The position numbers and the translations under genes are program-made. Shown in pieces: positions 13,401-26,771 of a stretch of 64,000 bases of DNA. The notes under the pieces were generated by a model that was not told where the DNA came from, did no database searches, and was given only the letters and a program-made list of their open reading frames with translations. Numbering within the stretch: position 1 is the stretch's first letter; each line of letters starts with the position of its first letter. The stretch lies in contig SNVD02011145.1 of assembly GCA_013180625.2 (NCBI GenBank), forward strand, positions 372,001-436,000, written 5' to 3'. The stretch comes from Boswellia sacra (lineage: Eukaryota > Streptophyta > Magnoliopsida > Sapindales > Burseraceae).

Positions 13401-16400
13401 GGCTCTTAAAAAATGGGGTTACTAGTTTGAACAAAAATTCAACATCATATGAAGAGGTGCAAGGTATGCAAATTTTCCTTAAAATTTGGATCTGAGTATT
13501 GTTGGATTTTACATTTTAAGCGTTCAACCAGTCTAGCATCAATTCCTTTAAATGATCTTATTTCCTTTCTGCGTTGCATATATTCATCTTGACTTGAAAG
13601 TTTTATTCATCAGAGGAATTTAATAAGAATAACCTTGTATATCAGTATTAGGCTCAAGAATCATTTGGTCTGACAAGGTTGGAAGTCAGTAGTAGAAGCA
13701 GACCAAAAAGAAACAAAATTCAGACATAGTTAGATTCCAATTTGTCGTTACTTTAGGTTCTCATTGGCACTTGCTTTATTCTTCAGTTTTTAAGGCTTGT
13801 AGAAGAGCTTTGAAGCCTAGATTTAGGCACATTTTGAGTAGCCACTTGCGTAGTTTATTATTTTCTTGATGCTCCAAGTGGTTACTTTTCTTTCTTTCTG
13901 TACTGTCTAACTTATGGTGATGCTTTGTTGTTATCAGAAACATATTCTTGCATGCTGAGATTGAAAAGTATGTCTGAAGAGGATGTGGTCCGAATGCAAC
14001 CAGGATCTGGTGAAACCCATGTGTTGTATGCATCTTTTCTTTAGGTTGTTTCCCTCTTATTTTTTCTTTAGTTGTTGAAGGTGGTTATTGAGTTTTATGG
14101 CTTACTGCTCGGCAGCTTTCCAGATAGCATTGGTGATGACTTGATTCTTGAAGTTCAAGGGTCAAAGGGAGAATCTTGTGGTCGTGTTGTAGCTCAAGTT
14201 GCTGCTATTTCTGATGACATGGTAAGATTTATAGGATTATCTCTTCACATTTTCATGTTTCTTCATTAAGTTAGAAAATTAGCATATAGTTCTTCCTGAA
14301 AATCTTGGTTGAATGCAGGGTGACAAGATTAGATGGTGGCCAATATACCGTGAGCCAGAACATGAACTTTTTGGCAGAATACAACTTTACATAAACTATT
14401 CAACCAGTCAAGTTGAGAATAACCTTAAGGTACATTCAATATTAGAGTTGACTAATTTTTCAAGATTTATTTGTTAGAATAAGTCTGCTTTGAACTCTTA
14501 TCTTTGAATTGAAGTTTTGAAGCAGCAGCAGTGAGAACAAGATTATCTAGATCATAAATTTAACTCCACTCACTTTTTGTCTGTAGTGTGGTTGTGTTGC
14601 AGAAACTGTAGCGTATGACTTAGTGTTGGAAGTTTCAATGAAAGCTCAAAATTTTCAGCAAAGAAATTTGTTGTTAAATGGTCCATGGAAGTGGTTATTG
14701 GACAACTTTGCATCTTACTATGGAGTATCAGATGCATACACAAAATTAAGGTATTGAATGAGGTGGAATTGGCAATGTCATATGTTAAATAACTTATTAA
14801 TGGAGGTTTTGAGTTCCTACTACATGATGTGATTTTTTTTGCCACTTGCAGATACCTTTCTTATGTCATGGATGTGGCCACACCCACACATGACTGTCTT
14901 TCAGTAGTATATGATTTCCTTCTATCTGTACTGATGAAGGGAAACAGCAAGAGTGTGCTAAGTCATCAAGAGGTATGAGTTAAACTTGGTAGATTTTCTT
15001 CAGTGGATAGGGTGCACTATGGGGTCTCGTTGTACTCTGACAATTTTGAATTCTCCATGTACCATGCCTCCTTGCGGTTCATGTTTTTCAATTTTGACAC
15101 CTTTTGACTACTTCTGACATCATTCTTGTACATGCAACAAAGTTAATCCTTTGAGTCAGTAATGGTTTTCAGAAGAAGCATACGCGGATATATTTGTTCT
15201 TTACAGTTCAACTTGTAACATTAGAACTTGACATTATATACAGGAGATAATTCAGTTTTTCTTTTAAATTTAACTCTGTTATCTGTTTATGAATGTCAAC
15301 CAGAATCGCATCCTGGGGGAGATTGAGGATCAAGTTCAGCAAATTCTAGCTTTAATTTTTGAAAACTACAAGTCATTGGATGAATTATCGCCGTCAGGCT
15401 TGATGGATGTATTTGGGCCCGCCACTGGACATGTAGCCCCTGCTTTGGCTCCTGCTGTCAAGCTCTATATTCTTCTGCATGATATATTAGGTTCTGAGGC
15501 ACAGCTGAAGTTAACCAGATATTTTCAGGTATCAGAAACTAAATTTTTTATGCTTTGCTTTCTGTTAGTCTTTATAATTCTTCTTACAAAGTGCAAATGA
15601 TGATACAGGCTGCTGTAAAGAAGAGATCAAGGAGGCACTTGGTCGAAACAGATGAGTTTGGTTCGAGCAATAACGAGGGCATAGTAAAGGATCATGTGGC
15701 TCTTTCAACAGCTTATCAGAAGATGAAATCTCTTATTTCAAGTTTTAGAAATGAAATTTGTACCGACATAGAGATCAATAATCAGAATGTGCTGCCCAGG
15801 TAACTACTTCCTATTCTCCCTACTTTAGTGTGTTTCGGTTTCCTAATGTGATAGGATGCTGTTGCTGTGTACTCATTATAAAGTTGCCTCCTTTCTTCCT
15901 TTTCCACTAGCTTTGCATTGGATCACTACAGATCTGATGATCATCTAGTTTTAAGGTCACTAAGACATGTGAATCGCTTGTTTAGCCTATTGGAAGTCTG
16001 GCTTTGGTAATTTAACTACAGCTGTCACTTCATGCTGTTCATCTGTTGCCTTGTTTCTCCCTTCTCCCCGGTGCTAATATGTTTTGGAAATAGGAAATGG
16101 ATACCGAGGCCACCCTTACTCCTGATAGGAAGATTTATCTTAAGTTCTGAAATTCTTAAAAAAGATTACTCTGGATTGACTGTTTTAATTATATAAAATT
16201 AATAATAATAATAAACTTACAAATGCTGAGGATAAGCTTTTGTATGCAGAATTGTATAAGTTGTTTGAAGTTATAATTTTGACTAATTTTCTATTTTTTA
16301 TATAATGCAGCTTTATAGACCTTCCAAATCTTTCTGCATCCATATATAGTGTTGAGCTCTCCAATAGATTGCGAGCATTCCTTGTTTCATGTCCTCCCCC

Positions 16401-19400
16401 TGGACTCTCGACTCCTGTTGCCGAGCTTGTTATTGCAACAGCAGACTTTCAGAGGGATCTCTTTTGCTGGAATATCGAGTAATGGGTTTTTCTTATGTCT
16501 ACTCCACATTTGTTTTATTTTTGTATATATGATTCTGGGATCTCTACTTATGCATAAAATTTTACAGTCCTATTAAAGGGGGAGTTGATCCGAAAGAGTT
16601 GTTCCACGTGTATATAACTAACTGGATTAAAGACAAGCGTCTTGCTTTGCTTGATTCATGCAAACTGGATAAGGTATAAATATCTGAATAAATCAAACTG
16701 CTTTTGGTGGAATGTATGTTTTCTTTCTGGCTCATATTTTTCCTTCAACATTTGGATTTTCTATAATGCTTTTAAATGTCAATTATGGTCAATTAAGAGG
16801 ATGACCATGGTGCTTTTACTGTTGCTTATGTTCTTGTACGTAATCCTTTTACTGACTTCATCAAATATCAACTGCAATAAGCACGTGGTTAGAGCTTTGA
16901 TTCAAATAAATTGTGTTGATAACTAAACACCAAGAAACATTTATTTACTCAGAATAACATGTAGCATCAACCTGAAGAATGTCAGGGAAAGGACCTACTT
17001 TGTTTTATGAGTGTCAGATATTTTCATGGCAATTTATAAAAAAAACTGGTTACTTTCAGGTAAAGTGGGCTGGTGTGAGAACTCAGAACTCAACGACTCC
17101 TTTCATTGATGAAATTTATGATCAAGTGAAAGAGATGCTGAATGAATATGAAGTCATCATTTGCCGCTGGCCAGAATATGCTATTGTCTTGGAGAATGTA
17201 TGTTTAATTATAACTCTTCATTTCTTGACAGATATGTTATGTTATCATTCTTATTCACTGCCTCTTCAGCCTGCTTAATTTATGATTAGTGATCAAGACC
17301 TGGGATATATGTCATGAACAATTTAAAAATATAGTGAATATTGTTATATTATTTAACTGAATTTGGAAAACAATCTACTGCTTCTGATTTCATTGAAAGG
17401 TCTTAATTTTTATTTTGAATTCAGTGGTTTCCAACATGCATGTGAGACAATGCAGTTATTAATGTCTTTTGTATTTGGCATGTCTATGTGTTGAAAGGCT
17501 GTTGCAGATGTTGAAAGGGCAATGGTTGAAGCTTTGGATAAGCAGTATGCTGATGTTTTGTTGCCATTAAAGGACAATCTCACATCAAAGATAATTGGCC
17601 TCAAATATGTTCAGAAAATTGCCAAACGAAGTGTAAATGCCTACTTTGTCCCAGAAGAGGTAAACTTCTTAGTTTCATGTTTTGCAGGATTACTATATGC
17701 ATCTTCTATGGAGACTCAAAACATCAAATTTTTATTTTCAGTTGGGGATTCTTTTAAATTCCATGAAGAGGATGTTAGACGTGCTGTGGCCAAGAATAGA
17801 AAGCCAGTTTAAGTCGTGGTCTTCCTGTATCGCTGATAGTGGAAATATGGTCGCCGGGGAGCATCTCAGTGAAATCACTGTCATGATGAGAGCCAAATTC
17901 AGAAATTATTTGCTAGCAATTGTTGAGAAACTTGCTGAGAATGTGAGTATCCTTTCCAACATAACAACTTGATTTATATTTTTCATGGAGGATTTTATAT
18001 GATGCTGCTAATATATTAGTAAATTGGAAACTGCAAGATGGTTTTCTACTTATCTATGTTATGAATTGAACAAATTAATTACCTGCAAAAAGTGAAAGTA
18101 AGGTAATTAGTCCTGACCTAAAATAGCTCACAGAGTGTGAAATTGTTGTTTTGCTCTGTGAGAGAAATATGTTTGGAACAAATGAAAACTGAAAAATATG
18201 CTGAACCATGAGATTCCCGAGCTCCAAATCTTAGAAAATGACATACCTTTTTATGTGTGATTCACTGACAGCAACTGGTAGCTGGTTCTCATTTGGTTTA
18301 CTAGGTCTAATATTTGGGAAGTCCCCCACATTATTTGTTGGATCAGAAGGCCTGCCCTGTAATAGAATTTTGCAATATTCTGAATGCTGATTCACGGTTT
18401 GCTATTGAGGTGATAATTCTAGCATCAAGATTTATCTTTCGTATAAACGTCAACTTTAGTTTGGTTATCAGCTCCTTTAGACTCTGATGACTCCTGTCAG
18501 TATTGGTCCTTGCTTCTTTTTTCTGCTCTAGCTATCAACATTTCTGGATTTCAGTTCTTTCATTAGTCTTGTTATGAATCCTGTACCTTGGTTAATGGTT
18601 TATTGATATATATATATATATATATATTTTTTTTTTTTCCTGTCATTTTTTGTTGCTGGATCTCCAAAAACTATTCCTTTGATAATTTAGCATTTAGCTC
18701 AAAACATCAAATGTCATTGGTGATATTCAAAGTGGTTTCTGATTCTGGCCGTTCAGATTCTAAAATTGGTTAGTTTCTTGTTTGTTATTTATTTAGACAA
18801 GGCTGCAGAGTACAACGAAGCTAAAGAAGATAATCCAAGAGTCAAAGGAAACTTGCGTAGAATCAGATGTACAAAGTAGGATGCAGCCTCTGAAAGATCT
18901 ATTGGTGAAGACAATGGAACACATCCATACAGTTGTTGAACCGCACGTGTTCACACTCATATGCCGAGTTTTCTGGGACCAAATGGGGAAGGTATGTTGA
19001 CATATGTAGCATGTATGCACAAACTTTTCTTGTGATTATGAATCTTGAAGCATATTATCCTCTTCTTTCCTCTTTTGGTTACAGGATGTACTACATTTTC
19101 TGGAAAATAAGAGAGAGCACAATTCCTGGTACAAAAGCTCAAGAATTGCAGTTTCTGTAAGTTGTTCTTTGGTCTCTGAGTTTTAAAATCAAGAGTGGAT
19201 TGCATCTTATACATCTATTTCATTTTTAAGTTACAATGAAAGTCTAAAGATTTTCATATTTTCACACTTAGTTTTATATATTGAGAACTTCTCTGATTAA
19301 GTTGTTCTTTGGTCTTTGAGCTTTAAAATCAAGAGTGGATTACATCTTATACATCTATTTCATTTTTAAGTTACAAGGAAAGACTAAAGATTTTCACACT

Positions 19401-19964
19401 TAGCTTTATATGTTGAGAACAGTTTTATCTATTGAGAACTTCTCTGATTTGCTTAAATGCAAAGAAAATTAAGTTTGGCATTACAAATCTCTTTGAAGTT
19501 GAAGTTTGGAAATTTCATAAAACGTGGGAAAGTAATAATTTCATCAATGATGGGATTTTAAGTGAACTATGTGGTTGCTTGATGTCTAAGGTGTGTGGTG
19601 GGGCCTTATGCATCAGCTGTAAACTATCAAGAACATATTCTCTGCATATCTTGGATCTCTTTGCAGCACCAAAAACTAATAAACTGAAAACAACGAAACG
19701 TAAACGAAATTATCGAACAAATTTTCCTTGAAATTTTAACTTTATCAACCTTTATCTCTTATTGTCAATGTTTCATTTATCTCTTAGTTACCATTGTCCC
19801 CAAATCTTCAGGTTTTGGATGACACATTCGCGTCACAGATGCAGCAATTGCTTGGCAATGCACTGCAAGAGAAAGACTTGGAGCCACCAAGATCTATAAT
19901 GGAAGTGCGTTCCATGCTCTGTAAGGATTCTGTAAATTACAAGGATAACAACTATTACTATTAG
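10443..19964 (+). CDS. Conserved plant protein, AT4G24610/AT5G65440 family
   Basis: I built 22 exons with consistent phase and GT-AG borders: 10443-10490, 10600-11199, 11562-11818, 11897-11968, 12131-12268, 12925-13043, 13158-13463, 13938-14025, 14116-14221, 14319-14429, 14587-14750, 14852-14972, 15304-15528, 15609-15799, 16311-16478, 16568-16673, 17060-17197, 17498-17659, 17742-17942, 18797-18991, 19085-19156 and 19812-19964. The product is about 1246 aa. The N-terminal ~220 residues are low-complexity, Ser/Asp-rich and probably disordered. The conserved body starts with GPWCAVISYDACVRLCL and is mostly helical, with PPPGLSTPVAELVIATADF near the middle and an Arg/Lys-rich C-terminal third. 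Start choice rests on MFAEGLD, which matches the remembered N-terminus of the family. TAIR gives this family the name pesticidal crystal cry8Ba protein; nothing in the sequence supports a toxin role. Molecular function is unknown to me. Confidence 0.88.
19157..19445 (+). repeat. Tandem duplication in the last intron of the 22-exon gene
   Basis: About 140 bases directly downstream of the exon-21 splice donor are repeated: AAGTTGTTCTTTGGTCT occurs at 19159 and again at 19299, followed by near-identical sequence in both copies (AAATCAAGAGTGGATT and onward). A third partial echo (TATTGAGAACTTCTCTGATT) ends near 19448. The first copy contains the functional donor GTAAGT; in the second copy the same position reads ATTAAGT, so the donor was not duplicated. 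Confidence 0.75.
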
Positions 19965-20352
19965 ATTTTATATTCCAATACATAAAAATTCAAAGATGTG
20001 CCAATTTTGATATTATCACATCGACGACAGCGGGATGACAAATAGCCAAAATTGAAGGGAATAGATGGGCACACAAGTTTTGCAGAGTGGATTTTATGAT
20101 TCTATCAATTTTGTTACCGCTACGTTTGTACAGGTTCCCACCATGGCCTTTGTGGTGGTTCTCGTTAGCATTCATTTTGTTAGAAAAATGTAGTAAGTTA
20201 AAGAAGAAAGTAATGGTATCACAATTGTATACTTTTTTTTCCTACCTCAAATGGAAAACATTTGCATCAGCAGCAATTTTGCATATGGACCCGAATTTGG
20301 GAGATTTATGTACATGTTATTTCTATAACTAGCATCAAGCTTGTCTGGAAAC

Positions 20353-20800
20353 ACGGGTGATAAGTTTTGACACAACACGGACGTGGTTTAAAATTAGTAG
20401 GTTACTGTTGACAGGACCATTAATTGGATCGTTTTAATGTTAAAATATTGAACATGATTAATAAATGTGTCAGATTCGTATTTATGATGTTTAATACATC
20501 AACCCATTTAATGACACGAATAGTAAAATATATCGTGTAAATAATAAAGAAACAAATTAACTTATTTAATAGAAAATTCAAATTGTTTTAATTACTTTTT
20601 ATATTAATAATTGTTTACATTAGTGGATAATTCTAATTAATATAAATATATAGAATATGGTTGATTAAGCATATATATATATATATATTAATAATTAGGT
20701 AGGTTATGTGAGTTAATATATATAGTTATAATACGTTTAACAAACGGATGACATGTTCATTAAATAGATTATATCCGTATTTTAAACCTTAACGCGAATA
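20353..20800 (+). mobile_element. Decayed relic of the hAT-like element family
   Basis: The sequence starting GGGTGATAAGTTTTGACAC is a close match to the start of the element at 40643 (GGGTGACAATTTTTGACAC). It goes on with scattered CACGAATA and TCGTGTAAAT words typical of that family. The right end is not clear, and no target duplication is visible. I treat this as an old, diverged third copy. Confidence 0.35.
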
Positions 20801-23800
20801 ATTAAATGGATTGTCTATATATTATATATGTGTTAGTTAAAATTTTACTAGTTTATATCCTAATATAATACAACCACGAAAAGCAAATTCGAATTGCCAT
20901 CCCAATTTGGAAATAAGTGGAAGACCGAATCCAAATAAGCTGAAATTGAAAAATCGGCAACGGGTCCTGTGAAATAATGTTTGAAAAATGCCCCTTTCAA
21001 TTTTGCTATTGGTGGGCTGAATTATTAGTGTATTTTCTAATCGAGTAACGGTACACGTGCATCCGATCTTTCGGTTGGTGATCATTTTCAAATCATCTTA
21101 TCACTTGCAAGCAAATGCCATATATATATTAAAAAATTATAAGATTTTTTTTTTTAAATTTTTTATTAGACATTAGAAATCACGATGTTGGAGATTAGTG
21201 CAACGTAGTAGATGAAGAGGGTTAGGCGCCTTAACATTCATTCATCGTATGTAACTCCAATACGTGATCTTCAAGAATCTTTGAGATCTATTGATTGGTC
21301 CTTGTCATTGTCTAACACGTAATACCGAATTTGCAAATCTTTTAGATATTTATATTCATGAAATCTCTTTTTTGTTGCGCACGATAAATTTGTAAGATTT
21401 GTTTGCTTATTAAGAATTTGAGAGAGACTCTTACCATTCGTACCAATTTGAGAAATTAATTAGAATAACTTAATCTCACGGATGCCAATACTAAACTTAC
21501 AAAATCTCTTTATAAATTTAATCCTACGAATTGATGTGTCATTGTATAATTGGAAGAGTGAACTTAAACAATTAGATATATTAATTAAGATTAATGATGT
21601 AATAATACAATATTATTATATGAGATTGTTAGATCAGCTTGTTTGGGGAGTTTTGTGTTCTAAAGCTTGCTAAAATTGATTAAGAACTCAAGAGTTAGAT
21701 ATTTTATAAATAACCCGACTTTAAAAAAAAAAGGCAAAAAAGATAAATAATTATTAATTTTATACTATTATTATAAGTGGGTTTTGAAAATTCTTATAAA
21801 TTTCTTGTATTAAAACAAATACTTTACAATATATTTTTATTTAACAAAACATTATAACCACCCAAGTTAAGGAAGATTAGTGACACTCCCAAAGCAAATT
21901 ATTCATAATAAAATGATACCTCTCAAGAAAATCCTTATATGAGAGAAGTATATAAACGTATCATATTAATATTTTGAGATAGTATATCTGATATTTATAT
22001 CCTGTTATTTATTAAAATAAGGTTGAAATTAATTTTTTTAATCTATTAATGAATATATGTCATCATTTCATTAAATTAAAAAGCTAACTAGTTTCTTACC
22101 TCTTTAATCACCTACAATTATTTGGTCCCTTATATCTTTGATGTTTTAACCACCTATAATTAATAATTATTACTTAATTGGATAGACTCATGAGAGTAGC
22201 ATAATTAACAAAAATTGCCATGTGGCATCAGAAGTTATGAGATCAGAATCAGATGTAGCAAAAATATTGAAGTACCTTGCTTGTGGGAAGAAAAAAATGT
22301 AATTAACGGACCACGTTGCTCTTCTGTTGATTTGATGCTATGATGCCCTCCCCTCCCCTGCGCTGCCATGTGTTAGGATTTTATTTATTTTGAACTGTTT
22401 TATATATTTCACATGCCATCACATTTTAAATTTTAATTTTTTAAAATTATAATTATAAGTTTGAAGATTCACCCATGTGAAGGTAGGATTTAGTATGTAT
22501 TACAAATATAATAAATTCAACTTTTTTTGACTAAACACATAATAAATTTTTATCTTAAATATAATTTTCCATCCTATTACATTACCCTCACAAGCTAAAA
22601 CATTTCTTTAAGTTTAATTATTCATTATTCTATACTTACGAAATTTTTTGTGCAAATTATTATCAAACAAAACTATTTATATAATTATATGAGAAATGCT
22701 ATCTACATTATATATAATACCTTTTTATTCACTCTCTACCTCTTATATTAACTCAGATTCATAAAATTAAAAAAAAATAATGATCAATGTCTCATTAATT
22801 CAATTAGAAATATTTAAAATTTATCAATGCAAAAGTAAGGAATGAACGCAAAATTTGGGTTTAATAATAAGAAGGTCTTAGCCTCATCATTTTTGGGTCA
22901 TCTAAAATTTGATAAATAAGATAAATTAAAAAATTAGAGATTTAACACTCTATACGTGACACTTCGTGGTTCTCATAAACCCTCGATATGCATCACAACT
23001 GATACGACAACCTTTTGTTGGATATTGTGCTCTTTGAACATATATTATCACGGTTTTTTTTCTTGTTCTCCAAATCCGCAATCCAAGAGACCTTCAATAA
23101 CTTAAGAAACTCGCATGACATATAACCTCTCTTCACATATCCTTTCCGAGCGATGGAGGATGTCACAGAGATTTGTGAATTTTTTTTAATAAAAAGGGAA
23201 ATAGAAGAGGAATGTATCATCGTCGTCATCTTAATTATGTATGAAAACTATAGAAGTGTGAACTTCTGGTTAAACAAAGAGAAGACAGGAATTGAGACCC
23301 AATCGCAATCAAAACTTATTTGTGGGAAACAGCTCATGCACTTTACTTTACTTTACTCTCTCTGTTTTTTTTTTTTTTTCATTTTTTTTCCTCGAGGGAA
23401 ATCATAGATCGAAGTATAGAAATGAAAACGTGAGTTGAAAAAGTTAGGTTGGAGGCTTTCCAAGAACCTTCAATTGTGTACCATGGTATGCACCAAAACA
23501 AAGAAATCAATTATTGTTATGTAATAATTTCATGGGTACCATAAGATGTTACTCTCAAAATTATGAGTCAGGCTCATGTCACTCCACTCTTCCAATTTTG
23601 CTATATAAAGTATTGGATCCATTAGTGAGTGGATTGGTGGGGTAAATAATTGGATTGAATTATATATATATATATATACACACAGAAATTCATTTGATGA
23701 AAATAATTGTATCTCCAATTAAGAGAAACAATATGATCCTTAGTAATAAGTCAATATATTATGAAACCATCTCCAAATGTGTGCCTATGCAAACACAAAT

Positions 23801-24614
23801 TAGCCTTTACTTAGGGGTCATTTGGACGACACTTACACTATAGGAACCCTCCCTCGGAACCTCAAGGTATGCAAACTTTTTCTTTCTACTTCTCTCTCTA
23901 GATGTTTCCAATTTAAGAGCATCTCTTTTAAAAATTTTGGTAAACCAGAGTTTTGCCTTGAGCATCTGAGACTGAGAGTTAAGGTAAACACTGTACTGCT
24001 AACTCTCCTAATTAACCACCGTAGTTCTTGATATACTTACCTTCAATGATCGTCCATATCTAATAGTTGAAGTAATATTTTTTAGCATCCTTAGATTAAC
24101 GTTATGTTGAACTTTTACATTAATCCAATGATTTAAATTTACTAATAATAACTAATTTCAAATGATAAGTGAAACTTCTAGATCGATAACAAATATTCAG
24201 CTCATGAGTCACGATACAAAATACTCCTTCTCTGTACGTCAATTAGAATTTTGATCACAATCTCACATGGAATGGAAAAAAGATAAGTTAATCAATTAGT
24301 GTAGTGGGTGGACCATCTAATGAAGATAGTAGAAAGTTAGATGATGTTGGACTCCAAAGATAGGGTTAATGAGCGAATCACGCACGGAAACAAAAGTCTC
24401 TGGCGAAGAATGCACAATCAACAAAATTAATTTATAAAACAAACAAGAATCAATTTAAGGCGCTTTTCTTGGAGCAGCCTCCTCCATGAACTATTCTATT
24501 CTTAAAGAAAGCTTATGAGCGAGCCAGCATTACAACCTACAAAAGCAAAGAATATATGATATGCTATGCATGCTATGGGGAAAGAATAATTAACAGAAAT
24601 TAATTAAAATAGAG

Positions 24615-24826
24615 TAATGCTAATCTTACAAACTATTTATACAAACTTATACATACAAACAAATTGACGTGACAAAATGTGATTTAATAAATAAATGCAG
24701 TGATTTGATAAATATATATTAATAATAAGTGACATTAATTAATGTGGGTGATGTGACGATCATATAAGGATGGCACATCAATTTGTATGTGTGAATTTAT
24801 ATAAATAGTTTGTATAAGTAGCATTA
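24615..24826. mobile_element. MITE, second copy of the 2866-3055 family
   Basis: The left end reads TAATGCTAATCTTACAAAC and the reverse complement of the right end reads TAATGCTACTTATACAAAC, forming an imperfect terminal inverted repeat of about 30 bases. The interior resembles the copy at 2866-3055. No open frame and no clear target duplication are seen. The superfamily is undetermined. Confidence 0.6.
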
Positions 24827-26771
24827 AAATAATTTAAGAAATGAAAAAAAGAAACAGTTGAGAGATAGTACTCAAAAGATTCGTAAAGGAATACAAATTT
24901 GTTCTCTTCACATGCCATGTTCCTAATCAATGATATGATGTTACTTAGACATGATCATGTGCCCACCAGTACCACCCATCATCCAATCCATTTAATATAC
25001 TTGTTATTTACCTTTTACATTGGTAAATTGTTTTTTTTTCTATAATCATGTTTTTAATTTTAATAATATTGAGAAAGTTTAATAAAATTTAGTCGAAATA
25101 GAAATTCGGATTTTTAGGGATGTGAATTTATTCTTGTAGTTCAAACTCAAAAGATATCACTGAGATTTACTTTAAAAATATTAGAAAGTGTTTAAATAAG
25201 ATAATTTTGGATAAGGAATATGCAACGTATTTATTGAATTAAAGATCTTAATAAATGCAAAGGATTTCCCTCTTTTGACATAAAAAAAATAAACTAAAGG
25301 TTTTTAATAGAAATAATTATGTGATGGGTAAAGATTCTCAACTCAGCCCGTATTCACCTCATTTTTTATAGAAAAATATGTTTAATAATTATAAAAAATA
25401 TATTAGTGAGATAAATAATAAATACACATCCCAAACATTCACTGATATAAAAATTACATATCAATCCTTAATTTAAAAGTTAAGAAAAAATTAGATGGAT
25501 AAACATATCTATTATTTGTTATCTATTGTAAGTACTTTGTTCAAAGTGTATCCAAACTAATACATTATTTAAAACCATTTATCATAAAATTTATTAGTTA
25601 AACACATATTAGTTATTTGTTATAATTAGATTTGTTAGCTGTTCTTATTATAATTCAAACTATATCCACTATTCGAGTCATCGTTGTGGACGGGAAATAT
25701 CAACAAAAAAGAAGTACTGGAATTGACATTGCCTTTAGGTCTAAAAAGTTGAAATAATGCCATAGAGTAACATCATCATCGATAAACGAAATTAATCCCC
25801 CTATTCGATGTTCTAAATTTGAGCCAAATACATGGAACAATAGATAAATATCATTGACAAGCAGACAGGCTTGGAGTCCAAACCACATACACTACAACAT
25901 GCTGCTTTCCAATAATTCCACATCCTCATTTATTTGGTCTGTTTATACAGCTTTTTGGACATGGCTTAGACATATAATTGACTCTCAATAATTCTGTACA
26001 TAAATTAAACAACACTTTTCCCTCTTCTTTAATAATTCCTAAAATTAGAAGCAATATGTAGCCGTCTCAAAGTCCAGCCTTGACCATAAACAACTATTTC
26101 TCTTAATCATATTTCCGCGTAGCTAACGAAATCATTTGATACAAATTAATGACCGTAAACATGGTTAATTACCTTACTCTTGCTTGCGCCAACTCTTACC
26201 TTATATCAATGGCATTATTTTCAACTCTTTCAGGTAAGTTATTATAAGTTATAATAATTAACAGTATTAAAGATAATTTTTTATTTTCAATTTTTGAATT
26301 CAATAAAATTAATTATCATAAATTTGTGTTAATAAATTGTTTTAAAATTTTATGTTGAAATATTCATCCTCAAATGATCTGCCGTTTGTGATTTATCAAA
26401 CTCAATAATATCATCAAATTAGGATATAATGGTTGGACTAATATTATTTTTCTAAGTTTCCCTCCCATGAATGAACTAGTTTTAGCGTAACTTTACTAAA
26501 CTCTTTATCGTGTAAAAAACACAACATAAAAATCAATTAATAATTAACAAATTCAGAAATGAGAAGAAAGAAATATTATTATTATTTTGCCACCAGTTCC
26601 ACTTCCACGAGAAGAGTCACTTTTTGCTTCCTTCCAACATCGGGATTCCACTTAAGAGATCTTATTTATTACTACATAATTCTTCCTTCTCAATCTCCAA
26701 ATAAAATAAAATTAAAAAAAAACTAAATGAGAAATAATTAATATTAATAATTTTCATCATCATCTTCTTCT

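Larger units (their letters stand above)
19965..26771. other. Intergenic DNA between the 22-exon gene and the carrier gene
   Basis: This 6.8-kb AT-rich interval has no supported gene. It holds the 3' flanks of two convergent genes (left gene on +, right gene on -), a decayed hAT-like relic near 20353-20800, a MITE at 24615-24826, and simple repeats such as (AT)n near 20670-20690 and (TA)n near 23663-23680. A 78-codon open frame on - at 22993-23229 has no recognisable domain and lacks support. Confidence 0.5.

Noticed and set aside
15911..15957. Possible cassette exon in intron 14 of the 22-exon gene
   Set aside because: It has AG and GT borders and an open phase, but the family sequence runs directly from LPS to FIDLPN across the intron without it.
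10443..19964. Reading the 22-exon gene as an insecticidal toxin gene because of its database name
   Set aside because: The exon structure, length and conserved plant blocks do not resemble a crystal toxin; the name is a legacy annotation.
22993..23229. 78-codon frame on - in the intergenic region
   Set aside because: No recognisable domain, no splice or promoter context, and similar lengths occur by chance in this window.
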